64,000 nt of DNA from Paenibacillus sp. JDR-2 (GTDB lineage Bacteria; Bacillota; Bacilli; Paenibacillales; Paenibacillaceae), in assembly GCF_000023585.1 (NCBI RefSeq), contig NC_012914.1, positions 3,812,001 to 3,876,000 on the forward strand, read 5' to 3'. The translations under genes were made by a program, and so were the position numbers. Numbering within the stretch: position 1 is the first letter of the stretch; every line of letters starts with the position of its first letter. Positions 17,464 to 25,832 of the stretch are shown here, in pieces. The notes beneath the pieces were generated by a model, which searched no databases, had not been told where the DNA came from, and saw only the letters and a list, made by a program, of their open reading frames with translations.

Positions 17464-18531
17464 CTACTCCCTGGAGACTCCGGCGCTTGAGAAGGTCGCC
17501 ATTTCCTGCATCAGCTTTAAGGCAGCATCAACGAAATGGAAGCATAATACGGCTCCAGTTCCCTCTCCAAGCCGCATGTCGAGCTGAATCATAGGGGACA
17601 GCCCCATCGACTCCAGCACTACCGCATGCCCCTGTTCCTGGGACAAATGGGAGGCGAACAAATAAGGCTTTGCCTGTTCCGCCAGCCGTACGGCTACCAG
17701 AGCGGCAACCGAGGAAATAAACCCGTCTACGACAACCGGGCAGCCATTTGCTGCCGCGCCGATAATAAATCCGGCCAATCCCGCAATCTCCGCACCGCCT
17801 ACCTTGGCGAGTACATCAAGCGGATCCGAGGCATCCGGCTTGTTAACGGCAATAGCGCGTTTCACGACTTCAATCTTATGCCGCCAGCTTTCATCGTTAA
17901 TGCCCGTTCCTCGGCCAACGGACAAATCAGGCGATAATCCCGTCAATACGGTTGTCAGAGCGGCGCTTGGGGTCGTGTTGCCGATGCCCATCTCTCCCGT
18001 CGCGAACAGCCGGTAGCCTTTGTCCGCTAATTCATCGGCAACTTGAACGCCCGCCATGATAGCCTGAAGCGCCTCTTCCCTGCTCATCGCAGGCTGCTTT
18101 GCCATATTGGCTGTTCCTCGAACCACCTTGCGACTGATCAGCCCCGGATGCTCAAGCTCGGCATTAACGCCAATATCCACGCAATAGACATCGGCTCCCG
18201 CCTGTCGCGCGAGTACGTTTACCGCCGCCCCGCCGCTTAAGAAATTAAGCACCATTTGCGGAGTTACTTCCTGCGGATACGCGCTGACTCCTTCCTCGCA
18301 CACGCCGTGGTCTCCAGCCATCACGACTACCGCTTTACGGCTTAAATCCGGCCATAGACTTCCTGAAATCCCGGCTAAGCGAAAAGCAATCTCTTCGAGC
18401 TTCCCGAGACTTCCGGTTGGCTTTGTCAGCTGATCGGAATGCGCCTTGGCTTCAATTACAGCTTGTTCCTGAAAAGGTCTGATTCGTTCGATAACCTGTT
18501 TTAGCTTAGCCGCTAATTCGTTTGCCACCAT
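17464..18531 (-). CDS. cobT: Nicotinate-nucleotide--dimethylbenzimidazole phosphoribosyltransferase CobT
   Basis: The 355 residues match CobT. Family stretches are VVMAGDHGVCEEGVSAYPQEVT, GEMGIGNTTPSAAL and KVGGAEIAGLAGF, and the catalytic glutamate lies in RLGEGTG near the C-terminus. It activates the lower-ligand base to alpha-ribazole phosphate. The start is ATG 18531 or the adjacent GTG 18528, both behind AGGAGA. The phosphatase that removes the 5' phosphate (CobC) is not encoded here. Confidence 0.95.
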   Translation of the reverse strand: MVANELAAKLKQVIERIRPFQEQAVIEAKAHSDQLTKPTGSLGKLEEIAFRLAGISGSLWPDLSRKAVVVMAGDHGVCEEGVSAYPQEVTPQMVLNFLSGGAAVNVLARQAGADVYCVDIGVNAELEHPGLISRKVVRGTANMAKQPAMSREEALQAIMAGVQVADELADKGYRLFATGEMGIGNTTPSAALTTVLTGLSPDLSVGRGTGINDESWRHKIEVVKRAIAVNKPDASDPLDVLAKVGGAEIAGLAGFIIGAAANGCPVVVDGFISSVAALVAVRLAEQAKPYLFASHLSQEQGHAVVLESMGLSPMIQLDMRLGEGTGAVLCFHFVDAALKLMQEMATFSSAGVSRE

Positions 18532-18557
18532 GTTTTCTCCTCTCCGTATGTAGAACT

Positions 18558-19364
18558 CTATGTCATTTCTATCAATCTGCCGGCTTCTTGTTGTTTCGGC
18601 TGCAACAAAATTTGCGGCGTACCGGTCAACGGATGCTTCACGATCGATGCTTCCGCCTGATAAACCTCCCGGATTAGATCAACGCTAAGCACCTCCGCAG
18701 GAGAACCCATTGCCGCTATTCCGCCTTTATGCAGGACGAGTATCCGATCACAATACAGGGATGCCAAATTCAGATCATGCAGGACGGCTACAACGGTCAA
18801 GTTGCGCTCTTGCTGCCACTGCCGCACGGTATCCAGCAGCTGTACTTGATAACCGATATCCAGATAGGTCGTTGGCTCATCCAGCAAAATAACCTCCGGC
18901 TCCTGCACCATCACCTTAGCTAGAGCTACCCGCTGACGCTCACCGCCGCTTAGCTGATCAAGCGGCCGGTTCGACAAAGGCGTTAAACCCATCGATTCAA
19001 GCGTAAAATCGATCAGCGCCGAATGATCCTCCCGTTCATCGCCAAACCAATTTTGATAAGGAAAACGGCCCATCTCAACCACTTGACGGACGGTAAAGCC
19101 CGCAGGCGGCAATCCGCCTTGCTGCAGTACTGCCAAACGTCTTGCGAGAGCTTTGCGGGAATAATTCGACAGATGAACGCCAGATAAGCTGACTTCACCC
19201 GAAGAAGGCTTTGTCACGCCGGATAGCAGCTGCAATAGCGTTGACTTCCCTACGCCGTTTGGCCCGATTATGCAATGAATTCGGCCTGGCTCCAGATTAA
19301 ACGAGAGGTTCTCCAGAACAGAACGGCCGTTAACCTTCTTGCTCAATTGTTGAACCGAGATCAT
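18558..19364 (-). CDS. btuD: Corrinoid ABC transporter ATP-binding protein (BtuD/FecE family)
   Basis: The 268-residue ABC ATPase has Walker A GPNGVGKST (about 33-41), signature LSGGERQ, Walker B VILLDEP and H-loop LHDLN. ATG 19364 overlaps the permease stop by one base (TAATG) behind GGAGGGCTTC; longer in-frame starts run inside the permease gene. By sequence alone it could serve siderophores, haem or B12; the riboswitch and the cob genes make corrinoid uptake the likely role. Confidence 0.9.
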   Translation of the reverse strand: MISVQQLSKKVNGRSVLENLSFNLEPGRIHCIIGPNGVGKSTLLQLLSGVTKPSSGEVSLSGVHLSNYSRKALARRLAVLQQGGLPPAGFTVRQVVEMGRFPYQNWFGDEREDHSALIDFTLESMGLTPLSNRPLDQLSGGERQRVALAKVMVQEPEVILLDEPTTYLDIGYQVQLLDTVRQWQQERNLTVVAVLHDLNLASLYCDRILVLHKGGIAAMGSPAEVLSVDLIREVYQAEASIVKHPLTGTPQILLQPKQQEAGRLIEMT

Positions 19365-20398
19365 TAGAAGCCCTCCTGTCCTTTTTTGCGCCGGTACAGC
19401 AGATACGCGAAGAATGGCGCGCCAAGCAAAGCGGTTACGACTCCAAGCGGAATTTCCTTGGGAGCTAGGGCTAATCTTGCAAGCGTATCGGACCATAACA
19501 CGAATATCCCTCCGCCTATTGCCGAGAGTGGAATAAGCAGCCGGTAATCCGGACCAACCATTAACCGGATGAGATGCGGCACAACCAAGCCTACGAAGCC
19601 GATAACTCCGCTAACCGATACAGCCGCCGCGGTAAGCAGCGTCGAGCCGATAAGGACGATCAGCTTTGTCCGCTCAACCCGGATTCCCAGATGCGCCGCA
19701 TGCCGCTCGCCAAGAACAAACAGGTTCAGCGCCTGTCCATAAGCAATCAGAAGCGGCAGACCAATAACCAGGCATGGAAGCACGATGTAGACGTCCGCCC
19801 AGTTTTTCATCGCCAGCGAGCCCATCAGCCAGAATAGAATCTGGTTAATGACTTCGTCAGACATCGATACCATAAACGATACAAAAGCGCCTAAGAAGGA
19901 TTGAATAATAACACCCGACAGGATTAAAGTCTCAATCTGCATGACGCCCCTGCTGCGAGCCAAGAAGAAGACGCCAAGCAGCGTCAGCGTTCCCGTTATA
20001 AAAGCCACAACCGGAATGGTCCACTCGCCTAGCACGGCCTGATAACCAAATAAAATAAGAAAAGCCGCTCCTACCGAGCTGCCTGATGATACCCCTAATG
20101 TATAAGGATCGGCAAGCGGATTGCGGAGCACGCCTTGAAAGCCGGCCCCGGCAAGTCCAAGACACGCGCCAACAAGCACGCCAAGCAGCACGCGGGACAG
20201 CCTGACCTGCGTCACAATCGCAATCTCGCCGGCACTCCAGTGACTACTGGCATTATCCGTCCAAGGAAGCTGATGCCAGAGAATTCCCCATACATCGGCA
20301 AACGGTATCATGGAGGATCCGATCGACAAACTTAGAACGATAGAAACAGCAAGAAGGAGCAAAGCTGCTCCTCCATAGACCGCTAATTTTCTTTTCAT
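19364..20398 (-). CDS. btuC: Corrinoid ABC transporter permease (BtuC/FecCD family)
   Basis: The 344-residue protein has about ten membrane segments and FecCD landmarks: RLSRVLLGVLVGACLGLAGA near 69-88, NPLADPYTLGVSSGSSVGAA near 94-113, and GFVGLVVPHLIRLMVG near 267-282. It forms the membrane channel with the BtuD-type ATPase and BtuF-type binding protein encoded on either side. It starts 1 bp after the btuF stop. Confidence 0.92.
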   Translation of the reverse strand: MKRKLAVYGGAALLLLAVSIVLSLSIGSSMIPFADVWGILWHQLPWTDNASSHWSAGEIAIVTQVRLSRVLLGVLVGACLGLAGAGFQGVLRNPLADPYTLGVSSGSSVGAAFLILFGYQAVLGEWTIPVVAFITGTLTLLGVFFLARSRGVMQIETLILSGVIIQSFLGAFVSFMVSMSDEVINQILFWLMGSLAMKNWADVYIVLPCLVIGLPLLIAYGQALNLFVLGERHAAHLGIRVERTKLIVLIGSTLLTAAAVSVSGVIGFVGLVVPHLIRLMVGPDYRLLIPLSAIGGGIFVLWSDTLARLALAPKEIPLGVVTALLGAPFFAYLLYRRKKGQEGF

Positions 20399-20399
20399 T

Positions 20400-21410
20400 T
20401 TACTTCACAAGATCCGGGTGAAGAGCTTTCGCAACCTGCAGCAGAGCATCCGCAAGACGTGGGCCTACGCGTGAAGTCTCGTCGTTGCCAACTTCAAACA
20501 TCTGCTTGTTCTTCACCGCATCAATCGCATCCCAGCCCGGACGGCTGTTAATTCCGGTTACGATTGGATTCGGATCCTCTCCCAAATCAGGATAAAGGAT
20601 AATTTCAGGGTTTTGCTTCACGACTTCTTCCGCGCTGACTTCATACCAGCCTGCTTGCGAAGCGCCTACATTCGTACCTCCGGCAATCGTAAGCAGTTCA
20701 TCCAGGAACGTACCGGAACCAACCGTCCAGCCCGGCGAGAATTCCAGGTAAACCAGCTTTTTAGGAGCGTCCTTAACGGCATCCGTCACCTGCTGCTTCA
20801 CATCGCGCATGTGCGTTGCAACTTGAGCCGCTTCATTGTTCTTATTCATTATTTTACCGATTGTCTCGATTTTGGCAATTGTTTCGTCATAAGTTTTTGG
20901 ATCCGTAGCAAGAACCGTAATGTTCAGCTTGCGAAGCTGCTCGACCGCATCGGTGTTCATCGACGAGGATGCCACAACAAGATCGGGATTAAGAGCCGCG
21001 ACTGCTTCGATATTGGTCGTCATGTCGCCTACTTTAGGCTTGGACGCCGCTTCTTCCGGATAGTTGCTGTAGCTGTCAACGCCGGCTACTTCTTCGCCTG
21101 CGCCAACCGCGTAAAGGACTTCCGTCTCGCTTGGCGCGAGAGATACGACCTTCGTTGGAGCCTTCTCAAACGTCAACTCCGTTCCCGTAGCATCCGTCAC
21201 CTTAAACGGATATACCGTCTCTGCTGCGGCTGCCGGACTTTCGGCTGGCTGTTCGCTTTGAACCGGCGACGCCGACGCGTTTGCATTCCCCGTATTCCCC
21301 GCGTCATTCGTGTTCGCTTTGTTAGCGCCGCATGCCGCCATAAAGACCAGAATTGCAGTCATCAACACGGCCAGCATTAATTTCGACAATCTTTTGTTTC
21401 TCTCAACCAT
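20400..21410 (-). CDS. btuF: Corrinoid-binding lipoprotein (BtuF family)
   Basis: The protein of about 336 residues has a lipoprotein signal peptide ending in MAACG, a low-complexity Asn/Ala/Ser linker (about 30-60), and a periplasmic-binding-protein domain of the TroA/BtuF type (VVSLAPSETEVLYAVGAGEEV; later NPDLVVASS). It captures cobalamin or cobinamide outside the membrane for BtuCD. ATG 21410 is preferred over TTG 21419 because AAGGGGTG is well spaced only for the ATG. It is the first gene after the cobalamin riboswitch. Confidence 0.9.
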   Translation of the reverse strand: MVERNKRLSKLMLAVLMTAILVFMAACGANKANTNDAGNTGNANASASPVQSEQPAESPAAAAETVYPFKVTDATGTELTFEKAPTKVVSLAPSETEVLYAVGAGEEVAGVDSYSNYPEEAASKPKVGDMTTNIEAVAALNPDLVVASSSMNTDAVEQLRKLNITVLATDPKTYDETIAKIETIGKIMNKNNEAAQVATHMRDVKQQVTDAVKDAPKKLVYLEFSPGWTVGSGTFLDELLTIAGGTNVGASQAGWYEVSAEEVVKQNPEIILYPDLGEDPNPIVTGINSRPGWDAIDAVKNKQMFEVGNDETSRVGPRLADALLQVAKALHPDLVK

Positions 21411-21449
21411 TATTTCCAAGCACCCCTTCTATTTATCTTGAATCGAAAA

Positions 21450-21487
21450 CAAAAAAAGGCATTTCCGGCAATAGTGCCGGAAATGCC
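21450..21487 (-). terminator. Riboswitch-controlled terminator before btuF
   Basis: A perfect 13-bp stem (21458-21470 with 21475-21487) has a 4-nt loop and is followed by seven T residues on the minus strand (21451-21457). It lies between the cobalamin aptamer and btuF, which is the usual off-state expression platform when adenosylcobalamin is bound. Confidence 0.92.
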
Positions 21488-21571
21488 GGAAGTCCTCTTG
21501 GCTTGCGCGCAAAAAAAGACGGGTTCCTACATTCCAACACTTCCCTAACTCCACGTAGGTACAGCGTTATG

Positions 21572-21770
21572 CGAACAGGCAGGTCTCCTGACTTGAAGCA
21601 GTAGCGCCAGCGTCTTCCCGAATCTTGCATTCAGTGACTTAAGCTGGCACACGGGTCTAAATAAACTTAGACCGCTTCTTACAGTGGCGGGTCCGTGCCG
21701 GATTTTAACCGGACTTCCCTATTAAGCTTGCAACAGCCTTACGGCTCTTGCAGCACCTGTTCCATGATTT
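21572..21770 (-). ncRNA. Cobalamin (adenosylcobalamin) riboswitch aptamer
   Basis: Reading the minus strand, the region carries the class landmarks in order: a GGTGC/GCACC-flanked P1-P3 start near 21750, AGGGAAGTCCGGT and AATCCGGCACGGACCCGCCACTG near 21722-21680, and the closing AGTCAGGAGACCTGCC near 21595-21578. The only long non-coding stretch in the window (21420-21807) is filled by this aptamer, its promoter and its terminator. It should repress the downstream nine-gene corrinoid operon when B12 is plentiful. Confidence 0.96.
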
Positions 21771-21790
21771 ATTCGTTTTCGACCAACGTA

Positions 21791-21820
21791 ACTATACCAC
21801 CCATATTCTAGAATTGTCCA
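21791..21820 (-). promoter_or_regulatory. Promoter of the cobalamin operon
   Basis: TGGACA (21815-21820, inside the end of copA), an 18-bp spacer and TATAGT (21791-21796) with a TG extended element give a start near 21784, a few bases before the riboswitch. Confidence 0.65.
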
Positions 21821-24042
21821 GCAGCTCTTCTTAATCTGGCTCCAAGCCGGATAGCATTACCCACCACCGATACCGAACTGAAGGCCATTGCCGTACCGGC
21901 CATCCACGGCTGAAGCATGCCGCAGGCGGCAAACGGAATGATAAGCGCGTTATAGATAAATGCAAACGTCAGATTTTGCCTGACATTGCGCACCGTTAGA
22001 CGGCTGATCAGCAAAGCTTCCGGAATGGCGGTCATCCTGGGCTGAAGAAGCGTAATATGTCCGGCCGTTAACGCCGCATCCGTACCGTCTCCCATCGCGA
22101 GGCCAACATCCGCCGCGGCTAGTGCCGGAGCGTCATTCCAGCCGTCACCGGCCATACCAACCTTGTAGTCCTGCTCCTTCAAACGGTTAACCAGCTCCAA
22201 TTTATCTTCGGGCAGCATATTGGCATAGACCTTTGAAGGATCGATTCCCGCCGTTTGGGCCGCGCTCAAAGCAGGCGCAGGATGATCTCCCGTAGCCAGA
22301 ACCACGGTAACTCCGGCTTTTCTAAGCTGCGTAACGGCCGGTTTGGCAAAAGCCTTTACCGCATCAACGAAGGAAATAGCTCCAATTACCCGGTTATTAT
22401 CCGCTGCATACAGTACCGTTTCCCCAAGCTTCTGGCGTTCTTCCGCAAATCTTTGTATGGTCGGACTTCCGAAGTTCCACTTTTTCTGTGCGGCAAACCC
22501 GGCATTGCCGATTCCGATTCTCCTCTGCTCTACTAATGCTTCTACCCCTTTGCCCGTCGTATAGGAAAAATCGGCTGCGGCAGGAGGAACCAGGCCGGTC
22601 TGCAAAGCTTCCGCCCGAATGGCGACGGCAAGCGGATGAGTCGAATGGCCTTCAACGGCAGCGGCAAGTCTCAAGAGGCCCTGCTTGCTTCCCTGTGCAA
22701 CATGCATGCTGCCGATTTTCGGTTTTCCTTCCGTTAACGTTCCCGTTTTATCAAGCACGAGCATATTAAGCTGAGCCAGCCGTTCAAGAGCGCCCGCTTC
22801 CTTCACCACAATCCCTCTTTTGGCGAGACGCCCCGAGGCTACGACAAGAGAAATCGGAGTTGCAAGTCCGAGAGCGCATGGGCAAGCCGCCAGCACAACC
22901 GCAACGGCACAACGGAAGGCAGTCGTCCAATTGCCCGGATCCACAGCCGTAACCCAAATAACAAACGTACCCGACGAGAGAAGAAGCATCGCCGGAACAA
23001 ACCAAGCCGATACCGTATCGACCTGCCGCTGGATCAACGATTTCGATCGCTGTGCCTGTCTGACCAAATCAACAATTCGGCTCAGCATGGTGGCATAGCC
23101 GGCAGCGGTTGTACGGATACGCAGGCTGCCGCTTTCATTACGGGTCCCTGCCCATACCTGGTCGCCCGGACGTTTGGCAAGCGGAACGCTCTCCCCCGTC
23201 AGCAAGGATTCATTCACTTCCGATTCCCCGCTTGCAATAACGCCGTCAACAGGAATAATCTGTCCGGAGGGTACAAGAACATAATCATCCTCCCTGACAA
23301 ACTCCGTCTTGATCTCCATTTCAACGCCGGCCCGCTCCACTTTTACTACCGTGTTCAGCAGCTTGCTGTATCCCGAGGCATCCTGCTGCGCGCGCGAAGT
23401 AACCGAGGCTTCAATAAACTTGCCAAGGAGCACGGCCGTAATGACAACTGCCGATGTCTCGAAATACAGAGGAACCTCATGGGCATACAAAGCGGTTCGA
23501 TCCGCATTAAATACGAGAAAATGACTGTACAAATAAGCAGCCGAAGTACCGGTCGCCACCAAGACATCCATATTGGTCGCCCGTGACCGGATTGCATGAT
23601 AAGCCCCGATATAGAAAGGCAGACCTATGACGAACTGGATAACGGTCGCAAGAACAAGCTGCAGCCACGGATTGGTTAGAAGCTCGGGAAGCTCAATCCG
23701 GGCAAAAGGAGCCAGATGCTGTATCATCGCCGAGAGCAGAGGCGCAGTAAGAATCAAGGAAATAATCAACCTCAGCCGCAGACGGCTTCGTTCCTTCTCG
23801 AAGCCTCCCTTCGCATTTTCGGGCAGATCAGCTTTAAAGCCCAGCTTGCCGATTTGCTCCATAATGGCCGGCGGCTCAATCATTCCAGGCTTATATTGCA
23901 CCCAGGCCGTACGCGCCGAATAGCTGACCGCTACGGCTTCAACGCCTGGCATTTTCCCAACATTCTTCTCTATTCTGGCCGCGCAAGCGGTGCAGCTCAT
24001 CCCTTGCACGGATAAATCGATCGTAATCCCCTTCTCGTCCAT
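21808..24042 (-). CDS. copA: Copper-exporting P1B-type ATPase CopA
   Basis: The 744 residues contain one N-terminal metal-binding domain (GMSCTAC, Cys17 and Cys20), eight membrane segments, actuator TGES (282-285), the transport motif CPC (387-389), the phosphorylation site DKTGTLT (Asp431) and the nucleotide-domain GDGWNDAPAL. It exports Cu(I). Many Bacillus CopA have two metal-binding domains; here there is one. No copZ or csoR is adjacent. The start is ATG 24042 behind GTGAGG. Confidence 0.95.
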   Translation of the reverse strand: MDEKGITIDLSVQGMSCTACAARIEKNVGKMPGVEAVAVSYSARTAWVQYKPGMIEPPAIMEQIGKLGFKADLPENAKGGFEKERSRLRLRLIISLILTAPLLSAMIQHLAPFARIELPELLTNPWLQLVLATVIQFVIGLPFYIGAYHAIRSRATNMDVLVATGTSAAYLYSHFLVFNADRTALYAHEVPLYFETSAVVITAVLLGKFIEASVTSRAQQDASGYSKLLNTVVKVERAGVEMEIKTEFVREDDYVLVPSGQIIPVDGVIASGESEVNESLLTGESVPLAKRPGDQVWAGTRNESGSLRIRTTAAGYATMLSRIVDLVRQAQRSKSLIQRQVDTVSAWFVPAMLLLSSGTFVIWVTAVDPGNWTTAFRCAVAVVLAACPCALGLATPISLVVASGRLAKRGIVVKEAGALERLAQLNMLVLDKTGTLTEGKPKIGSMHVAQGSKQGLLRLAAAVEGHSTHPLAVAIRAEALQTGLVPPAAADFSYTTGKGVEALVEQRRIGIGNAGFAAQKKWNFGSPTIQRFAEERQKLGETVLYAADNNRVIGAISFVDAVKAFAKPAVTQLRKAGVTVVLATGDHPAPALSAAQTAGIDPSKVYANMLPEDKLELVNRLKEQDYKVGMAGDGWNDAPALAAADVGLAMGDGTDAALTAGHITLLQPRMTAIPEALLISRLTVRNVRQNLTFAFIYNALIIPFAACGMLQPWMAGTAMAFSSVSVVGNAIRLGARLRRAAGQF

Positions 24043-24136
24043 ACAGCCTCACCCGCCTTCCGCTTGTCCATTCTACAACCGCAATTGAACAAGCTCCTGC
24101 GTTAATCTATATGATTCGAATAGGGGATGTAGAATT

Positions 24137-24182
24137 AAAAAAGCGTGCTTGCGGAGGCCATTGCCACCTAACAAGCACGCTT
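24137..24182 (-). terminator. Terminator after the rhodanese gene
   Basis: AAGCGTGCTT (24141-24150) pairs with AAGCACGCTT (24173-24182), followed by a T run on the minus strand. It lies 6 bp after the rhodanese stop. Confidence 0.85.
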
Positions 24183-24188
24183 GGAATT

Positions 24189-24497
24189 TTATTTGCCGTA
24201 TGCGACTTCGCCATTCCAGGCGAGCATGCCGCCGGTCATGTTGGTTACGTTGTAGCCTTGGGCATGAAGGAAATCGCAAGCTCTTCCGCTGCGTCCTCCG
24301 CTGCGGCAAACCATGATCAGAGCCTGGTCCTTCGGCAGCTCTTCATAGCGCTCGCCGAATTGCGAGAGAGGAACGCTATTCGCTTCAGCGATATGTCCTG
24401 CTTCCCATTCGTCATCCTCACGAACGTCAATCAGATTCAGCTTCTCGCCGTTTTTCAGGCGCTCTTCAACTTCGGCTGGCGTAATCTCTGGGTACAC
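24189..24497 (-). CDS. Single-domain rhodanese-like protein
   Basis: The protein of about 102 residues is a lone rhodanese domain with LIDVREDDEWEAGHI and the active-site loop CRSGGRS, whose cysteine carries persulfide sulfur. GTG 24497 is chosen because AAGGAG sits 9 nt upstream and the codon follows the preceding stop by one base; an ATG at 24515 would overlap that gene and has a poor ribosome site. It is likely a cytosolic sulfurtransferase in an operon with the DUF1992 gene. Confidence 0.9.
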   Translation of the reverse strand: MYPEITPAEVEERLKNGEKLNLIDVREDDEWEAGHIAEANSVPLSQFGERYEELPKDQALIMVCRSGGRSGRACDFLHAQGYNVTNMTGGMLAWNGEVAYGK

Positions 24498-24498
24498 T

Positions 24499-24879
24499 TC
24501 ATTCCACTCCTTCATATTTCTTCAGGATCTTTGATTCATATTGCTGAAAAACCGGCGATTGCCGGAGTCCGCGTGCTTCCATGAGCATCTTGAACCTCAG
24601 CTCTTTCTCCGTCAGCTTTTTCTTGAGAACGGCTTGTTCATCCGGATTCCGGCACAGGCGAATCATATCGTGGAGGCTGAGGATCTCCTTCTTCGCAACC
24701 ATCTCTTCCGGAATCATTCCGGCGTTGCTCAGAAGCTTGTAGGCGACCCGGAGCTCCTCCGGTACATGCGAGTTGTCTTCCAGCTCGAGCGGTTCGCCTT
24801 TCCCTTTCAGGTTGTCAAACTCGCCTTTCGCCATCGATTCTTTAATCCGCTGCTCCACCAACGAGGACATAAAATCCAT
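24499..24879 (-). CDS. DUF1992 (DnaJ homologue subfamily C member 28-like) protein
   Basis: The 126-residue protein carries the DUF1992 core, visible as VEQRIKESMAKGEFDNLKGKG and the following GEPL. The function is unknown; eukaryotic relatives pair this domain with a J-domain, which is absent here. ATG 24879 is used because GGAGGCGG precedes it; ATG 24900 is possible. It is predicted soluble, alpha-helical and rich in Glu/Lys. Confidence 0.88.
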   Translation of the reverse strand: MDFMSSLVEQRIKESMAKGEFDNLKGKGEPLELEDNSHVPEELRVAYKLLSNAGMIPEEMVAKKEILSLHDMIRLCRNPDEQAVLKKKLTEKELRFKMLMEARGLRQSPVFQQYESKILKKYEGVE

Positions 24880-24936
24880 GCCTTGTCCGCCTCCAGTCAT
24901 TGCCCGTCATCCCTAGCGCTTTCTTTAAGCATTGTA

Positions 24937-24971
24937 ACGAAAAAGAAGCCTCCCGGCAATGAGAAGCTTCT
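24937..24971 (-). terminator. Terminator after the YbjQ-family gene
   Basis: AGAAGCCTC (24944-24952) pairs with the complementary bases at 24961-24971, with a run of T following on the minus strand. It lies 15 bp beyond the stop of the YbjQ-like gene. Confidence 0.75.
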
Positions 24972-24985
24972 TTCCCGACCTTCTA

Positions 24986-25297
24986 TTAGATACGAACAGC
25001 CGTGCCGCTGACAGCCACCATCAGCATACCGTCCCGCACAACCTCGTAATCGATATCGATGCCAACAATCGCATTTGCTCCCAAACGGAAAGCTTGGTTT
25101 TTCATTTCTTCGAACGCAACATCCCTTGCTTCCTTCAGCTTGCTCTCGTAAGCCCCGGAACGTCCGCCCACAATATCCGTAATGGAAGCGAAAAAGTCGC
25201 GGACAACGTTGGCCCCCATAATCGCTTCGCCTGTTACAATGCCGGAATATTCGATAATCGGACGTCCTTCAATCGCAGCAGTTGTTGTTACTAACAT
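24986..25297 (-). CDS. YbjQ/UPF0145 family protein
   Basis: The 103-residue protein matches the YbjQ (DUF74, putative heavy-metal-binding) family. It begins [17 protein letters not shown] and has [15 protein letters not shown] and the conserved [12 protein letters not shown] segment. The family forms pentameric rings; function is unproven. ATG 25297 follows GGGAGGGG by 7 nt, which decides against longer reading starts. The 130 bp between this gene and the DUF3889 gene show nothing I can name. Confidence 0.9.
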   Translation of the reverse strand: MLVTTTAAIEGRPIIEYSGIVTGEAIMGANVVRDFFASITDIVGGRSGAYESKLKEARDVAFEEMKNQAFRLGANAIVGIDIDYEVVRDGMLMVAVSGTAVRI

Positions 25298-25427
25298 AAA
25301 ATGACCCCTCCCGATATTAGTAAAGCACATAATAAGAAGGAATACGTTCCGTACGAAAAAACGTTTCATTTAGCACTAAGGGACATCAATACTTTTGAAA
25401 GTCAAGGAATACGGGTTTCGGGCGACT

Positions 25428-25754
25428 TCAGCCCCTTATCTCCTCGATCCGAACATCTCTTATTTGGCCGGAATCGGCTGCCACGAAAATATGGACGCGT
25501 ACGCCAAATTCGGCACCGCTGCCTCTGAGCCATAGCTTAAACCGTTCTTCCGTTCTCGAATCTGAGGCGGTAAAATGTCCCTCGTATTTGTAATCGACAA
25601 TATCGGCATCCGGATATTTGTTTGCGGTCTCCTGCATCGCGATTCTTCCGTATTTGGCATAAGAAGGCTCCGCATGCGCGGCTGAAGGCACCGCAAAAGC
25701 AAATACGGCGACAATCAGCATATAGATCAATGGTCTGCCTTTTTTGAATACCAT
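25428..25754 (-). CDS. DUF3889 family exported protein
   Basis: The 108-residue protein begins with a signal peptide (hydrophobic core LIYMLIVAVFAFAVP, probable cleavage after AAHA), then a DUF3889 domain with SYAKYGRIAMQETANKYP. It resembles YqzG-type secreted proteins of Bacillus of unknown function. ATG 25754 is chosen over 25775 because AGGGAGTGG precedes it. Confidence 0.82.
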   Translation of the reverse strand: MVFKKGRPLIYMLIVAVFAFAVPSAAHAEPSYAKYGRIAMQETANKYPDADIVDYKYEGHFTASDSRTEERFKLWLRGSGAEFGVRVHIFVAADSGQIRDVRIEEIRG

Positions 25755-25832
25755 ACTGCCACTCCCTAACCACATTTTCGGTACTCCCGTTAGTGTGGCT
25801 GTTCATGGCTGCAGGCATACATGCTATTCTAT

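Noticed and set aside
21570..21770. Cobalamin leader considered as a T-box or other riboswitch
   Set aside because: The landmark boxes and B12 genes downstream fit the cobalamin class; there is no T-box motif.
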